Below, in pieces: positions 42,150 to 55,700 of a DNA stretch of 64,000 bases; the first letter of the stretch is position 1; every line of letters begins with the position of its first letter. Made by a program: the position numbers and the translations under genes. Source of the DNA: Diacronema lutheri (taxonomy: Eukaryota; Haptophyta; Pavlovophyceae; Pavlovales; Pavlovaceae); NCBI GenBank assembly GCA_019448385.1, contig JAGTXO010000034.1:341429-405428 (forward strand). Reading direction: 5' to 3'. The notes beneath the pieces were generated by a model. That model was given only the letters and a program-made list of their open reading frames with translations, searched no databases and was not told where the DNA came from.

Positions 42150-45100
42150 TCAACGCCGGCCGCGCTTCGGCCCGCGCGCGCTGCCGCCGCCGGCACTGGC
42201 GCTGGCAGCTCCGCGGGCGGGGGTGCGGGCGCGAGAGCCGCCGCCGCCACCGCCGCCGCGCCCGCCGCCGTCGTCGCCACCGCCGTCGCCGCCGCCGCCT
42301 CCCCCGCCGTCATCGTCGTCGTCGCCGCCGCCGCCTCCGTCGCCGTCGCCGTCGCCGTCGCCCTCGCCGCCGCCGCCGTCGCCGCTGCCATCGTCGTCGT
42401 CGTCGTCGTCGCCCTCGTCGTCGCCCTCGTCGTCGCCGTCGCACTCGTCGTCGCAGTCGTCGCCCTCGCCGTGCACCATGCGCTCCTCACGCTCCCACAC
42501 CTCGCCGCGCGCCCACCAGGCGAGCACGAGGGCAAAGCGCTCAGGCGTCGACGTGGTGTCGCGCCCGGCCGCGTGCGCCGCCATGTCGTGCACGTCGTAG
42601 AAGATGTTGCGCGCGGCGTTGTAGTCGCGGTGCACGGGCTTCTTGCCGCCGTTGCACGCCGGGCAGATGACGAGCGCGTGCACCGTGCGCGTGCCGCCCT
42701 TTGCCACGGGCAGGCGCGGGTTCTGCGCGAGCTCCGCGCCGCAGCGCTGCAGCCTGCCGCCCTTGGCGAGCCGCGGCATCGAGCAGTGCATCGACGTGTA
42801 CGGCTCGGGCACGAAGACGGCCGCGACGCCGCGCCGCCGCAGCTCGCGCAGCAGCCCCACCTGGAAGGCGGGCGGCGCGCCCTTGGGCTGCGCGCCCTTG
42901 TGGTCGCGCAGCCACTTGCCCACGCACACGAGCAGCCGGTCGCGCGTCACGCCGTCGACACAGTGCGCCGCGATGAGCGCCTCGGCGACGCGCGCCGCGT
43001 TGGACCGCCCGCCGCTGTCGCGCCGCCAGCGCTCCTTCCGGCGCGCCGGCGCGTCGTACACGTGCTCGGCGGCGCGCTCGCGCACCCGCGCGCTCTCGCG
43101 GTGGAAGGCGTGGAACTCGCCCTCGCCGAGCACCTTGGCGCTGTGCGCCTCGCCAAGCCGCGCCTCGTCCGCCTCCACGCTGAACTCCTCGCCGCGCCCG
43201 TCCTTGCGCACGCGCCGCCGCGCCGCGTTGGTCTTGGCCGTCTCGCGCGCAAAGCCCGCGGCGCGCGCGCGCGCGCGCTGCGTGAACTGCCGCCAGACGG
43301 CCGCCCGCCCGACGTGCGCAGAGTAGGTGGTGATGTTGCCCATGTTCGGGTCGGCCGCGACGACGACCGCCGCCTCGACGTCGATCGCCCGCCGCAGCTC
43401 GGAGCCGAGCGCGACGGCGATGCGCCCGTCCGGCCGGCGCCAGCGGTGCAGGACGCCCGAGCCGCCGGCCGGCGCCTGCGCCTTCGGCACGAGGACGGTC
43501 CCGACGGCGTGCACGGCGACGCCATCTGTCACCACCGACTTGACGGGCTGCCGGCCCGGGAGCGGCACGCGCGGCAGCGGCGCGAGGCCAACCCACGAGC
43601 GCCGCGCGTGCCACGGCAGATCGGCCGGCGGCCGCTCGCGCCCGGCGTAGTCGAAGACGCGGTTGGAGATGTCGAAGCGCGTCGCAAAGACCGCGTACCT
43701 GACGCGCACGTCCGACATCGGCGGGGTGTTGCCGTTTGTGCCTGTCCACTTGATCGGCTCGCCATCGTGGTCGCGCAGGTCCAGCGCCTTGAGCCGCGCG
43801 CGCAGCTCCTTGCGCTCGTCATCCGAAAGCGTCACCCAGATGGCGCTCGCGGTGAGGCGCACGTTGCGCGGCACCTGCGCGCAGCGCGCGGCGCGCGAGC
43901 GCGCGGGCGCGTGACCAACCTGGCCGCGGGGCGGCGCGCACGGCGGCGGCGCGCGCGCTTGGGCGCTCGGCGGCGGCAGCGGCAGCCGCGCCTCGCGCGC
44001 ACATTGTGCGTGCGCAGCGGCGCCACATTGTACCGCGGCGGCCGTCCGGTCAGCTGCGTGTGGATGTGCGCGAGCCGGCAGAGCAGCGCCTGCCCCTCGG
44101 CCACGTGCTGCAGGGTGCGGATCTGCACGAGGAAGTAGCGCGTCGTGTGCCGGTCGTAGTTCCACCTTTTCGTGGGCGTGCACTTGTAGTCGATCTTGTG
44201 GAGGACCATGTCGGGCAGGTGGCGGTCGAGCGCGGCGGGGCAGCCGACGCGCGCGCCCTCCACGTCGCCGCGCAGCAGCCGCTCGCACAGCTCGCGCACG
44301 CGCGCGTTTCGCTGCATCTCGGGCAGCGCGACGAGCGCCTCGTCGCGCTCGACTGCCGCGCGGACGACGTCGCGGAGCAGCCCGTTCACGACGCGCGATG
44401 GATGCATCAGGCACGCGGTGGACACCTGCGTCGCCTCCGCCTCGAGGATCTCCGTGAGGCCCACCGCGCAGACGGGCTGGACGCCCTCGGCCATCTCGCC
44501 GACGGCGCGCGCCGTCGCCGCCTTGGTCTGCGCGGCGGCTTGCTCGGCGGGCTTGCCTCGCGGCGCTGCACCGTACGTGCTCTCGTCCTTGTGCCAGCCG
44601 ATGGCCGAGAAGATCGCACGGACGGATCCCTTGTCCATCGTGGTCGACGTGTGCACGCTGGTCGACGGGCCGCCCGACGCCGCGCCGACGGCCTGCGCGC
44701 TCGCCACCGCAGCCTCGTCGCGCACCACCTTGTTGATGACGCGGTACGCCTGTGTCGTGAGCCTGTGCACGGCCGCCGCGATGCGCCGCAGCTCCTTCCG
44801 CGCACCGGGCTGCGCCGTCACCGCCTGCGGCCCCGCGTTGAGCGTCGAGCGCTTGACCACAAAGCCCGGGAGCACGCTGCCGCGCGTGCGCGCCGTCGCG
44901 CCGCCGGCGGCGCGCGCGCTCGGCGCAGCGGGCTCGTCCACGCGCGCGCGCTCGACGCCGCGCGCGCGGGGAACGCTCGGCGCGCGCGCGCCCGCGGCGT
45001 CGCGCGCGCTCGCGGCGGCACCCGCCGCGGCGCGCTTGCCCGCGGCGCCCGACTCGCCGTGCGCGCGAAGCGGCGCCGACGCCAATGCCGACGCCGCGCC

Positions 45101-48100
45101 CGCGCCGCCGCTGCCGCTGCCCGATACGCCCGCGCGCCGCTTCTGCTCGTCGCGCGTCTTGCGGAACTGGGCGACGAGGTCGCTGCTCACGTTGGCCTCA
45201 GGCTCCCACGTGTCGGCGCTCTCGTCGTAGCCCCGCCACCTGATCCGGAACTGGAACGTCACCTTCTTGCCCGCCTTGCGGCGCTCGTCGACGACCGCCT
45301 CGACCTCGTACGTGCGCGCCTCCTCGTCGACGCTCGCGCCCGCCGCGCTCGCGCCCGTGTCCGGCCACCCAGCGACCGTGCCGCCCAGCCTCTCGGCGGC
45401 CGCGCGCAGCTGCCGCTCGCGCTGGGCGGCCGCGGCGCCTCGCGCGACCAGCGCGGGCAGCATGCCCGCGCCGCCCGCGAGGCCGTGCGCGCCGACGCTG
45501 GCGGTCATCAGCGCGTCGAGGCACGCGAACGTTGCGAGCGCACGCGCGCCATCGTCGCCGCCGCGCGGCTGCGAGCGCACGACGGGCGATGGCCGCGGCT
45601 CCCCCTCGGCCGCGAGCAGCGGCCAGATCGCACTGGCCAGCGCGACGGCATGCGCGCCGACCGCGACGGCCACGTCCGCGTCGAGCGGCGCAAAGTCGTA
45701 GCGCACGAGCGCGGCCGGGCGCGAGTCGTCCGTCGGCCGGTCGGCGACGAGCAGCCCGACCGGGCGCGGCGGCTCGCCGGACGGCGCGGCGACGGGCACG
45801 CAGAGGAGCACGACGAGCAGGCGCGGCGTGCCGCCGAGCAGCGCGCGCGCGGCATCCGCCCCGTCGGCTCCGCCGCGCGCGGCCGCGGCGAGCAGCTCGG
45901 CCGCGCGCGTCGGGCCCAGCGCCGTGCGCGCGTCCTTGCGCGCGCGTGCGCGGGCCGTGTACGCGGCGCAGGCGTCGTCGAGCACCGCCGCGCTGGGCGC
46001 GGTGCCAGTCGTCGCCCACGCGCGCAGCGCGTCGCGCACCCGCGTGACGATCGCCTGGTCGACCGCCGCCTCGCCGGCAGCGTGCGCCGGCGCGCACGCC
46101 GGCGGTGCGGCGGCAGGCGCGAGCGCGGGCGCGCCGTCGGCGCCGTCAACGCCGACGGCGCCGTCGGCGCGCCGCCACGCGAGCTTCGCCTCGATCTGCT
46201 GCCGGACGGCGTGGCAGTGCCGGTCGATGCCGCGCGCGTCGTCGAGCGCGGCCAGCGCGTCCTCAGCGGCGGGACGGCCGCTCGCGTCCGCGACGGCCTG
46301 CAGGCAGAGCAGCGCGGCCGCACGCGCGTTGCACGCGCTCTGCGGCTCGGGCGCGAGCGCGAGCTCGAGCTCGAGCGGCGACGCGCCTCGCGCCGCGGCG
46401 ATCGCGTCCATCAGCACGTCCAACCGCTGCACCAGCGCCCTGTGCGCGTCGCGCGGCGCGCCCGTCGACGGCGCGCGCGAGCGCGTCGCCAGGAGCCCGA
46501 GCGCGCGCGCCGGCGCGCCCGCCGGCGTGTGCAGCACGAGCAGCGCCGCGCCCGCCAAGCTCGCGTTGCGCGTGACGAGCGCGAAGATGCGCGTCGCCTC
46601 GTGCGCGCCCACCGACGCCCAGATCGCAGCGCGATCGGCGTCCGTCTGCGCGTCGCACAGGTCGCGCACGTCGTCCGGCGCGAGCAGCGCGCCGCCGCCG
46701 GCGGAGCGCGCGACGATCGCCCGCGCCTCCGCCACGAAGACGGCCTGCGGCAGGTCGGCGTGGCGCGCGTCGACGATGGCGCGCGTCGCGTGCACGCCGA
46801 GCTCCACGCCGCGGTAGAAGGCGCGCGCGTTGGCCGCGCGCGCGTGCGCCGGCCGTCCGTCCGCGTTGCGCCTCGCGCGCGCCTGCTTGCTCGTGCGCGC
46901 GAGGCCGTCGCGTGGCGGTGGCGGCAGCGTGGCGAGGAAGCGCGCGGCGGGCGGCGGCGCGCGCACGCCGCGCTGCCGCCGTGCGATGGCCGCGAGCCGC
47001 CGGCCCGCCGCGCTGCCGCCCGCGCCGACGTGCTGCCGGCGGCCGAGCGCCGCCGGTGGCGGCGGCGGCGGCGGCGCGGCGGCGGGCGGCGGCGCGACGG
47101 CGGGCGGCGGCGCGGCGGCGGGCGGCGGCGCGGCGGTGGGCGGCGGCGCGGCGGCGGGCGGCGGCGCGGCGGCGGGCGGCAGCGGCGGCGGCGCGGCGGC
47201 GACGGCAGCACCAGTCGGCTTGTCCGCCCACGCACCCGAGACTCTGTCCCAGACCTTGCCCCATGGCGCGCGCCCACGCGGCCGCGCGAACTGCCCCGGC
47301 TCGAGCGCCTGGCCGCGCTTGGCGGCGGCGGCGGCGGCAGGGGGCGGGCGGCCGGCGCGCCAGTCGAAGACAGGTGCAACCGTGGCGGCAGGCGCCGAGT
47401 GCCGCGCGTCGGTCACAGAGCGCGTGGTGCGCGCGGCGACCGTGGCACGCCTGGCGGGCGGGCGGTGAGCAGCGCCCGCCGGCGCGCCGGCGGGCGCGGC
47501 CGCCTCGAGCCCGGCGGAGGCGCCGCGCTTGCGCTTGCGCGTGCCGCCGCGCGTGCGCCTGCGCGCGCGCCCGCCGCGCGCCCGTTCGGCCTGCGCGTCG
47601 CCAGCCGCGTCGCCGGCCGCGTCGCCGCGCCGCACGTAGACGACCGCGAACGCCTCCTCGCCGGTCCCGTCGACGCCGCCGCGCGCGCGGCGCAGGACCG
47701 ACCGCCACTGCAGCCGCCGCGCGCGGCCGGGCTCGCACGCAAACCAGCGCCCACCGCGCCTGACGACGGCCACAAAGTCGTCGTCGCGCCGCCCGCGCCG
47801 GCGCGTGCGCAGCAGCACGCACTGCACGTCGAGCCAGCCCTCGTGCCAGTCGGCCGTGCTGGGGGCGACGCGAATCGACTGCGGGAGCTCGACGCCAAAG
47901 CCGGCGAGGCGCACGATGTGCGCGACGATGACGCTCGAAATGGCGGGGGCGCTCGACGGGTCGCCCGCTGCAGCGAGCACCGCCCCGCCCCAGTGCTCAC
48001 GCGTGACGCAATCCGCGTCCTCGACGTGCACGTGCGCCACGCTCGCGCCGAGCTGGTGCAGCAACGCGCAGATGTCGGCGTCGACCGTCCTCTCCTCCTC

Positions 48101-51100
48101 GGCCGCCTCGGCCGTGCCGCGGGCGGCGGCGTCGCCTGCCGGCTGCCCGAGGTACGCGATCGCCCGCTCGACGGCCGCGCGCTCCGCACGCGCTGCGCTG
48201 TCGATCGCCGCATTGCCGACGGGCGCGCGCAGCGCCGCGATCGCGTCTTGCAACGCCGTCGCGTCGCCCGTCGCCGCCGCCGCCGTCACCGCCGCCGCGC
48301 TCGCGGTGCCGTGCGCGACGGCGTGCAGCGCGGCGGCGCGCGCGGCGGGGATGCGCCCGTCCAGCGCGAGCACGAGCGGCGGCCCGGCCGGCGTCTGCTG
48401 CCGCCGGTGCCGCCGGCTCGCAGCCGGGTGGTCGGCGCGCGCGCGCTCGAGCCGCGCGCGCCGCTCGACGACGCGCGCCCAGAAGGCCTGCACCCTCGGC
48501 TGCGCGAATGCAAGCCAGCCGGCGCCGCGCGTCACGACGTGCACGACGATCCGGTCCTCGTGCCTGAGGTACTGCACGTAGAGCGCTTTGCTCACGCCGA
48601 GGACGTGCATGCCGAGCTGCAGCTGATCGCGGTGCGGCTGCGGCGGCCCGTCCTCGTGCGCCGTGGCGCCCGCCTTGGTGAGCGTCTTCACCTCGACGAG
48701 GACCTGCTCGTTGTTTTCGGGGAGGATGGCGAGCCCGTCCGGCGAGAAGGCGAACGGCGCGCTCTTGTCGTGCGGGTCCGCACGCACCATCGGCAGGTTG
48801 CACACGACGGTGATGCCGTACGCGGCCGCCAGCTTGCGCAGCGCGACGGCCTCGCCGAGGATGCCCGCGGTCGTCGCCTTGGTCCGCACCTCGCGCCGCC
48901 GCCGGTGCACGTACTCGTCGGTGAGCGTCTCGTGCGCGACGCCGGCGTTGTCGTTCACGACGTCGCCAACCTTGCTGCCCGTGACCTCCTCCCATCGCTC
49001 GTCGTGCCAGCGCGGGCTGCGCTGCGCGGGCGCGCCCGCGCCGACGGCGTCGAGCACGCGGCGCAGCGCTGTGCCGTCGGGCGCAGCAGGCACGCGCGCG
49101 CGGTCCTGGGCCTCGCGAGCGTCGAGGACGCGGCCCGTAGTGGAATCTTGGGCTAGGTCGAGCTTGCTCGCCTCGCCGTAGCGGCTCTCCAGCTGGCGCG
49201 GTGCGTCGGCAGGGCCGCCGTCCGTGCGCGCACCCGACGCGCCCGCCAGTGCACGCGGCGCAGCGTCCGAGGCGCCCGCCGCGCCCGCGCCGCCGCCAAT
49301 CGCGCCAGCGCACGCGCGCGCCGCGACCTGCGGACGGCCAGCCGCAGGGACCTCGTCCGCTCGGCCGGCCGCTGCGTCGGCCGTCCGCTTGGCCACCTCG
49401 CGCACGTCTCCGAGCGCGAGCGTGGCTGGCGCCGTCGAGTTCCCGTGGCGTTTGTTCCAAAACTCGAGCAGCCCGCCAAGGAAGGGCGTGCCCGTCGGGC
49501 GGTCCTCGGGCACCTCCGCCAGGATCGCGTCGACGCGCAGCGCGGCCGCCACATCGCAGAACGCGCGCGCGGCGCGCGCCATCCGCTCGGCGCGCGCGCC
49601 GCCGTCGTCCGCCGCGCGGCGGATGGCGTGGCTCACGTGCGCGACGCGGAGCGAGACGACGGCGTGCGCCGGCGCGTCGGCGCCCGTGCCGAGCGTGTGC
49701 CGCCGGATGGCCAGCTGCCCATCGCCCATGCGCGGCGGCAGCGACGCGCACGCCGCGACGGTCGTCGTGCCGGCCGCGCTGTCGCACAGCCAGCTCGCCT
49801 CGCCGCCGCCCGCAAACTCAAAGGTCGCGAAGCCCTCGCGGCCGAAAAGCGCGACGAAGTGGTCGAGCACCGCCTTGTTGATCGCGCGCGCCGCCGGCCG
49901 CGTCGATGCGCCGCGGGCAGCGCCACCCGCCGCGCCGCGCGCATCGCTGCACGTCGCAGGGCAGGTGCAGCCGGACGCGCGCACGCCGTCCGACCGCGTC
50001 CGCGGCAGCTCGAGCTCGCGCACCTTGGGGCAGAACCAGAGCGGGTTGGACGCCTCGAGGCACAGCACGACGAGCCGCCCGTCCGTGCCGGCCAGCGCGC
50101 GCGCGTCGCGCAGCAGCTCGACGGCGAGCTCGGACGTCGCCGCGTGCACCGCCGGCTCGCCCGTCGCGCGGTCGGGCGGGAAGAGGCCGCCGCCGACGAG
50201 CGGGCTGGGGCAGCGGCCGAGCATCACGAGCAGCGGCGGCGGCGGCGTCTGCGGCGCCTGCTGCCCGACCGCAGCCGCCGTCAGCCCGGCCAGGTCGGAG
50301 CTCGTGCGGAGGGCCTTGAGCGCGACGCGCGAGCCGGTGCCCGCCTGCTCGGAAAACGTGGCGAGCATGGCGCACGTGCTCGCCCTCGCGCCGCACTGCC
50401 AGCTGACGCGCGCGAGGAGGCCTTCCAGCGTGTCGTTTTCGCGCGGCCGCGTGACCGCGTCGAGCGCCGCCGGGCCGAGCTGGAGGCTGCCGGGCGTGAC
50501 GCACAGCACCGCCTCGTGGTAGGCGCGCAGCAGCTCCCTCGGCAGCTGCTCGGCGGGCGTCGCCGCCTGCCCGCCCACCCACCGTGCACCGTGGCCGCCG
50601 TCGCCCGCGCCCGCGAGCCGGACCGCCGGCCCGCCCGTGATCGCCGAGGTCGGTGGCGTGCCGAGCGCGTCGACGAGCGCGCGCACGGGCGCGACACGCC
50701 TGCGCGCAGCGTCCGCGCCGACGGCGAGCGCGGCGATCTGAGCGCCGTCCCATGCGCGCTCCCTCGCGTCGTCCCGCGCGGCCGCCGGCGCGGCGCCCGG
50801 CCGCGCGCCGGGCGGCACCGCGCACGCCGCCGCGACGACCTCCGCGCGCGCGCCGGCGGCGTCGGGCGCGTGCAGCTGCGCGAGCGCGCCAAAGAGCGCG
50901 GCGGCCGAGCGGTAGCGGCCGTGCGCCGCGACGAGCGCGTAGAGCACGCGCAGCGCGGCCACGCCCGCCTGGTCGGGCGCGTCGCCAGCGATTTGCTCGA
51001 CCTCCCACGTGCGCGTGGGCGGCGGGCTGCCGTCGGCCGGGTCCGGACGCAGCGCCCACGCGCGCTCGACGATCGCGTTGAACACGCCGTGCGCGGCGCC

Positions 51101-52723
51101 CTCGTCAAACTCGGCGGCGCCCGCCGCGTGCGCGCACCACCCGTGCACGCGCGACGTGGGCGCGTCCACGGCGCGCTGCACGACGAGCACCGCCGGCCGG
51201 TCGACGCAGCCGAGGCTCACCGCCGCGTGCTTGCCCTCGAGCAGCGCCGCCGCCGCAGCCTCGACCAAGGCGTCATCAGGCGCGTCGCCGACGACGACGG
51301 CACAGCCGTCGCCGTACTCGGCCTGCATCGCGGCGACGCACGACGCGACAAAGTCGCCGCCCGCGGCCGCCGCGTGTCGCGCCGCCAGCATCCGGCGCGC
51401 GATGGCAAGCCAGACGTACTCGGCCGGCGCGCGCGCGGCGCGCGCGCGAGGCGCGCCGGCCGCGCCGCGTGCGCCCGCGCGTGCGCCTCCAGCGGCCGCA
51501 ACGGCCGAGGCGGCTGGAGCGGCGGTGAGCGTGCGCCGCGCGCGCTTCGCCGGCCGCGTGATGGGCGATGCACCCGCCATCGCACCGCCCGCAGCAGCCG
51601 GTGCGGCCGCCACAGCGCCCGCCGCAACGCCACTCGTCACGACGCCCGTGGCGGGCGGCGCGGCGGCGGACGTGGCCGCCTCGACGGGCGTCGCGCAACT
51701 ACCGCCAGCGGTCGCGGACGCGCCCGGCGACGCGTCGGCGAGGAGGTGGCGCAGCACGCCGCGCGCGAGCGCGACTCGCACGGCGAGCGTCAGCGCGCGC
51801 AGGCGGTCGGAAGGCGAGGCGTCGCGCTCGGCGTCGGCGGACGTGGCGGCAGCAGGCGGGGCGGCGGGCGGCACGGCGGCGGGCTGGGCGGCCGCCGGCG
51901 CAACCTCGTCGGCCTTGGCCAGCCAGACGAGCCCGGCGACTGCGAGCACGACGCTGTACGCGCCGACATCGTCACCCGCAACGCGCGCCAGCCGGGCGTG
52001 GGCGTCGGCCTCGGACACGGCGACGTGGAAGAGCACGTCGTCGCGGGCAGCTTGCTCGGCAAACTGACGCAGCTGCTTGGCCATCGTCACGCCGGCGACG
52101 CACGCCTCGCCCGCCTCTGCCTCGACCTGCTCGTCCTGGCCGATGGCGGACGCGCCGGCCTCGGCGCCAGCGTCGAGTGTCCGGCGGCGCTCGAGGGCGA
52201 AGCCACGCACACAGACGCGCTGGAGGCCGCCGAGCGCGCCCGCCTTCTCGTGCAGCGCGCACGACAGCTCGACCACCGAGTCCACGCGCCTCGCGGCGGC
52301 GCCCCCCCGCTCGCCGCGCGTGGCCGCGCGCACGACGAACACCGTGAATTGCGCGCGCTTCGCCGCGCGCGCCGACGCGCACGCGTGCTTCAGGAGCCGG
52401 CAAAGCGCGGGCCTTTGCGCCGCTGCGCCCCGCGTGCACAGCAGCAGTTGGCCGCGCTCGTCGCCCAGCTCCTGCTCGACGGCGGCCTCGAGCGCGTCGT
52501 CCGTCAAATCGCCGTGCTCCGTCGAGGCGAGCGCGCGCGCAGCCGCGAGCGCCAGCTCGCCTGCGCCCGCGCGCCGCCGGCGGCGCGCACCGGCGGGCGC
52601 GTGCGGCGCCGACGCGTGTGACGACGCCGCCGCGTCCGCGCGCGCACACGCGGCGCGCAACGCCTCACGCGCCGAGGCGGCCGCGCGCGCCCTGGGCGCG
52701 AGCTTCAAGAACGTGCGCGCGGC

Positions 52724-52796
<73 letters not shown>

Positions 52797-55700
52797 TCGC
52801 CCGCGTCGCCGGCCGGCGGCGGCGGTGGCGGCGGTGGCGGCGCGGCCACGGCGGCGGCAGCAGCGGCGGCGGCGGCGGTGGCGGCGGCGGCGGCGCCCAG
52901 CGCGGGCGGCGGCGGCGTGGCGGCGGCGGTGGCGGCGGCGGTGACGCCAGCGGCGGCCTTGGCGCCGCGCGTCTGCGGCGGCGTTTCGGCGCCATCGGGG
53001 CTGCCCCCGCCACGCACCGCGCTCGTGACCGCGCAGACGCCGCCCGGCGCACGATCGCTGGCCGCGCCGGTCAGCGCGACGCGGAGGCGCTCGCCGACAG
53101 CGTACATGTCCGCCACGCTGAACGTGCGCGGCGCGGACGAGCAGCCCGCCGCGGCGAGCGCGTCGTTGAGCGCGCCCACTATCGCGAGGCCGCACGTCGC
53201 GCCACGCTGCGCCGCCTCGTTGAGCAGCAGCGCGCGGCGCACGCGCGAAATGTCGAGACCCGCCGCGTGCAGCGTGGCAGTTATCGCCTTGGCGAGCATG
53301 AGCGCCTGCCTGCAGGGCGACGCGAGCGTGTCGACGAGCACCGCGTCGTAGCGATGCTCGCCCGCGCGCGCGACGCGCACAAGGCGCAACGCGGTGAAAT
53401 GGCCGGAGGCGAGCTGCGCGCCGTCGTCACCGCCCGCGCCGCCGCGCTCGTCCGACGGGCTCCACACGCCGATGACAGCCTGCGTTGTCGCCTCGCTGCG
53501 CAGGCGGTGCAGCAGCGCGGCGCGCTCGGCGTCGTCCTGAAACACCGCGGGTTGCGCGGCGAGCGGCACGTGGCAGACATGCCCGCCGCCGGCCTGCCCG
53601 TGCACGCGCAGCACGACCTCGCAGCACGCGTCGACGGTTGAGGCGAGCATGTCGCCGCTGGCGATGCGCTCCACCTCTGCCTGCGGGAGGCCGGCGCTCG
53701 CGGCGGCGGCGGCCAGCCGGCGCGCAGCCGCGTCGCCCGCCCACGCAAGCAGCGCCGAGTTGGCGGGTTGGAGGGGAAGCTCAAGGGCGGCTGGTTCGGT
53801 GGCGGTAGCCTCGTTGGCAACGGGCACGTTGGCGGTGCGCGCGTTGGCGGCGGGCGCGGCGGCGATGGCTGGTGGGGCGGAAGACGCGCCCGCGGCGGCG
53901 GGCGCGGACGCGGCAGCGGCAGCGGCTAGTGGGGCGGGGAAAACGCCGTCGGTGGCAGGCGCGGAGGCGAATGCAGGAGCAACTAGTGGGGCGGGAAAAT
54001 CGGCGGCAGGCGCGAAGGCGGATGCAGCAGCGGCTAGTGCGGCGGGGAAAACACCGTCGGCGGCAGGCGCGAAGGCGGATGCAGGAGCGCCCAGCGGGGC
54101 GCAGAAAACACCGTCGGCGGCAGGCGCGAAGGCGACAGCAGCAGCGGCCAGTGGAGCGGAGGCGCAGGGCCACGCGCGCGCCAGCCGTGCAAGCCCAAGC
54201 CGCGCGCGAGCGACGCACGCGCCGATGGCCGAGGCGGCGGCGCAGGCCACGACGTGGCCTGGCACCGGTGTGGCCAGCCGCTCGCGGGTGTGCACGTCGA
54301 GCCGCGCCCCACGCCAAGAGCGGCGGCGCGCTGAACGGAGGCGCGCGACCCCGATCGATCCGCCCGCGCACGCGCGCGCCGGCTCAGTGTGGCCAACGCG
54401 CGCCGCTATGCAAGGCGCGCGCGCGATAACGGCGGCTGTCGGCCGTGGCGTGCGCGTGGCGGCGCCGCGGCGACGGGCGCGGCACACGAGCCGCTCGGGC
54501 GCGCCGCCGCCGCGCGGCACGATGTCGAGCAGCACGGTCACGCCGCGCGCGCGCGCGACCGCCGTGCACGCGAGCCGCACGGGCAGCGGCGGCCCGTCCG
54601 GGCGCGCGAGCGCCGCCACCTCGGCGTCGGTGAGGCTGTGCAGCTCGCGGCGCGCGCGCGCGAACGCGGCGATGTCCGCGCGCAGCTCCGCGTCCGTGCC
54701 GAGCGCGGCACGCGCGTGCACGGGGAGCGACGCGCGCAGCGCGTGGAGCACGCCGCCGCGCGCGCCGCGCGGCGCCGGCGCGCGCTCGCGCTCAGCGCGC
54801 GCGGCGCGCGTGAGCTCGCGCACCGCGCGCGCGAGATTGCGCCGCGCGGCCGCGACGGGAGGGCTAGGTGCGCGCGCGCGCCGGTTGTAGCGCGGCCGCG
54901 CCGAGTCGAGGGGCGGCGGACGCGGTGCGTACGCCGCGGCGCGGCCCGCGCGCCAAAAGGCCGGCGGCGGGCGCAGCTCCGTCGCGTCGACCGCGGCCGC
55001 GAGCGCGCCGAGCGCGGCGTCGCTGTCGCCCGCCGCGTCGGCCGCGTCGACGAGCACGAAGAGCGCGCCGAGCGCGCGCGACGCGGCCGCCTGCGCGGCG
55101 GTGGGGCGGGCGCAGGCAGCGACGCATGCGGCCGCCATGCCGCGCGCCGCGGCGAACGCCGGTGACGTGACGGCCGCGCCGATGGCAACGGCGGCGGCGG
55201 CGACGGTGGAGGCGGCAGCGCCGGCGATGGAGGTGGCAGCGGCGGCGGCGCTTGCCATCGCGCGGCGCGCGAGACGCGAGGCGCCACCGACCGCCGCCGC
55301 CGCAGCGCGCGCTGCGCGCGCGCCGGTGGCGCGCATCGTCGCCGCGCCAGGCGCCGCCGCGCCGACGCCGCCGGCGCCCGCGCCGTCGCCGCTCTCGGCC
55401 GTGCAGGGCTCCGATGGCGAACCCGGCGTGCGCTGGCGCGTGATGCGCGCGCCGAGGCGCGCGCTCCGCGCCGCGCGGCCGGCGACGTCGAGGAAGCGCC
55501 GTGCGCGCGCCGCGCGCAGGCCACGCGCGCGCGGCGGCGCACCGACAGGCGCCGAGCGCCGCGGCGCGCACGCCGGCGCGTCGCTGTCGGGTTGCGCAGC
55601 GCGCGCGCGGGAACTCGGCGCGGCGTGTGCGGGCGGCGGGCGCGCGCCCGCGCGGCGCAGAGGCGCGAGGCGCCGGCCGCAGACGAGGCGTGTGCGCAAC

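Noticed and set aside
42150-44414. Fanzor as an independent 754-codon gene starting at 44414
   Set aside because: The sequence between 43875 and 44414 in that frame is Arg-rich nonsense. The exon 2 frame supplies a sensible N-terminal part and a phase-0 intron joins them.
44006-49156. 1,716-codon open frame on the plus strand
   Set aside because: It lies opposite the giant gene, is almost entirely Arg/Ala/Gly, and has no motif. At this GC content stop codons are rare in several frames, so long antisense frames are expected by composition.
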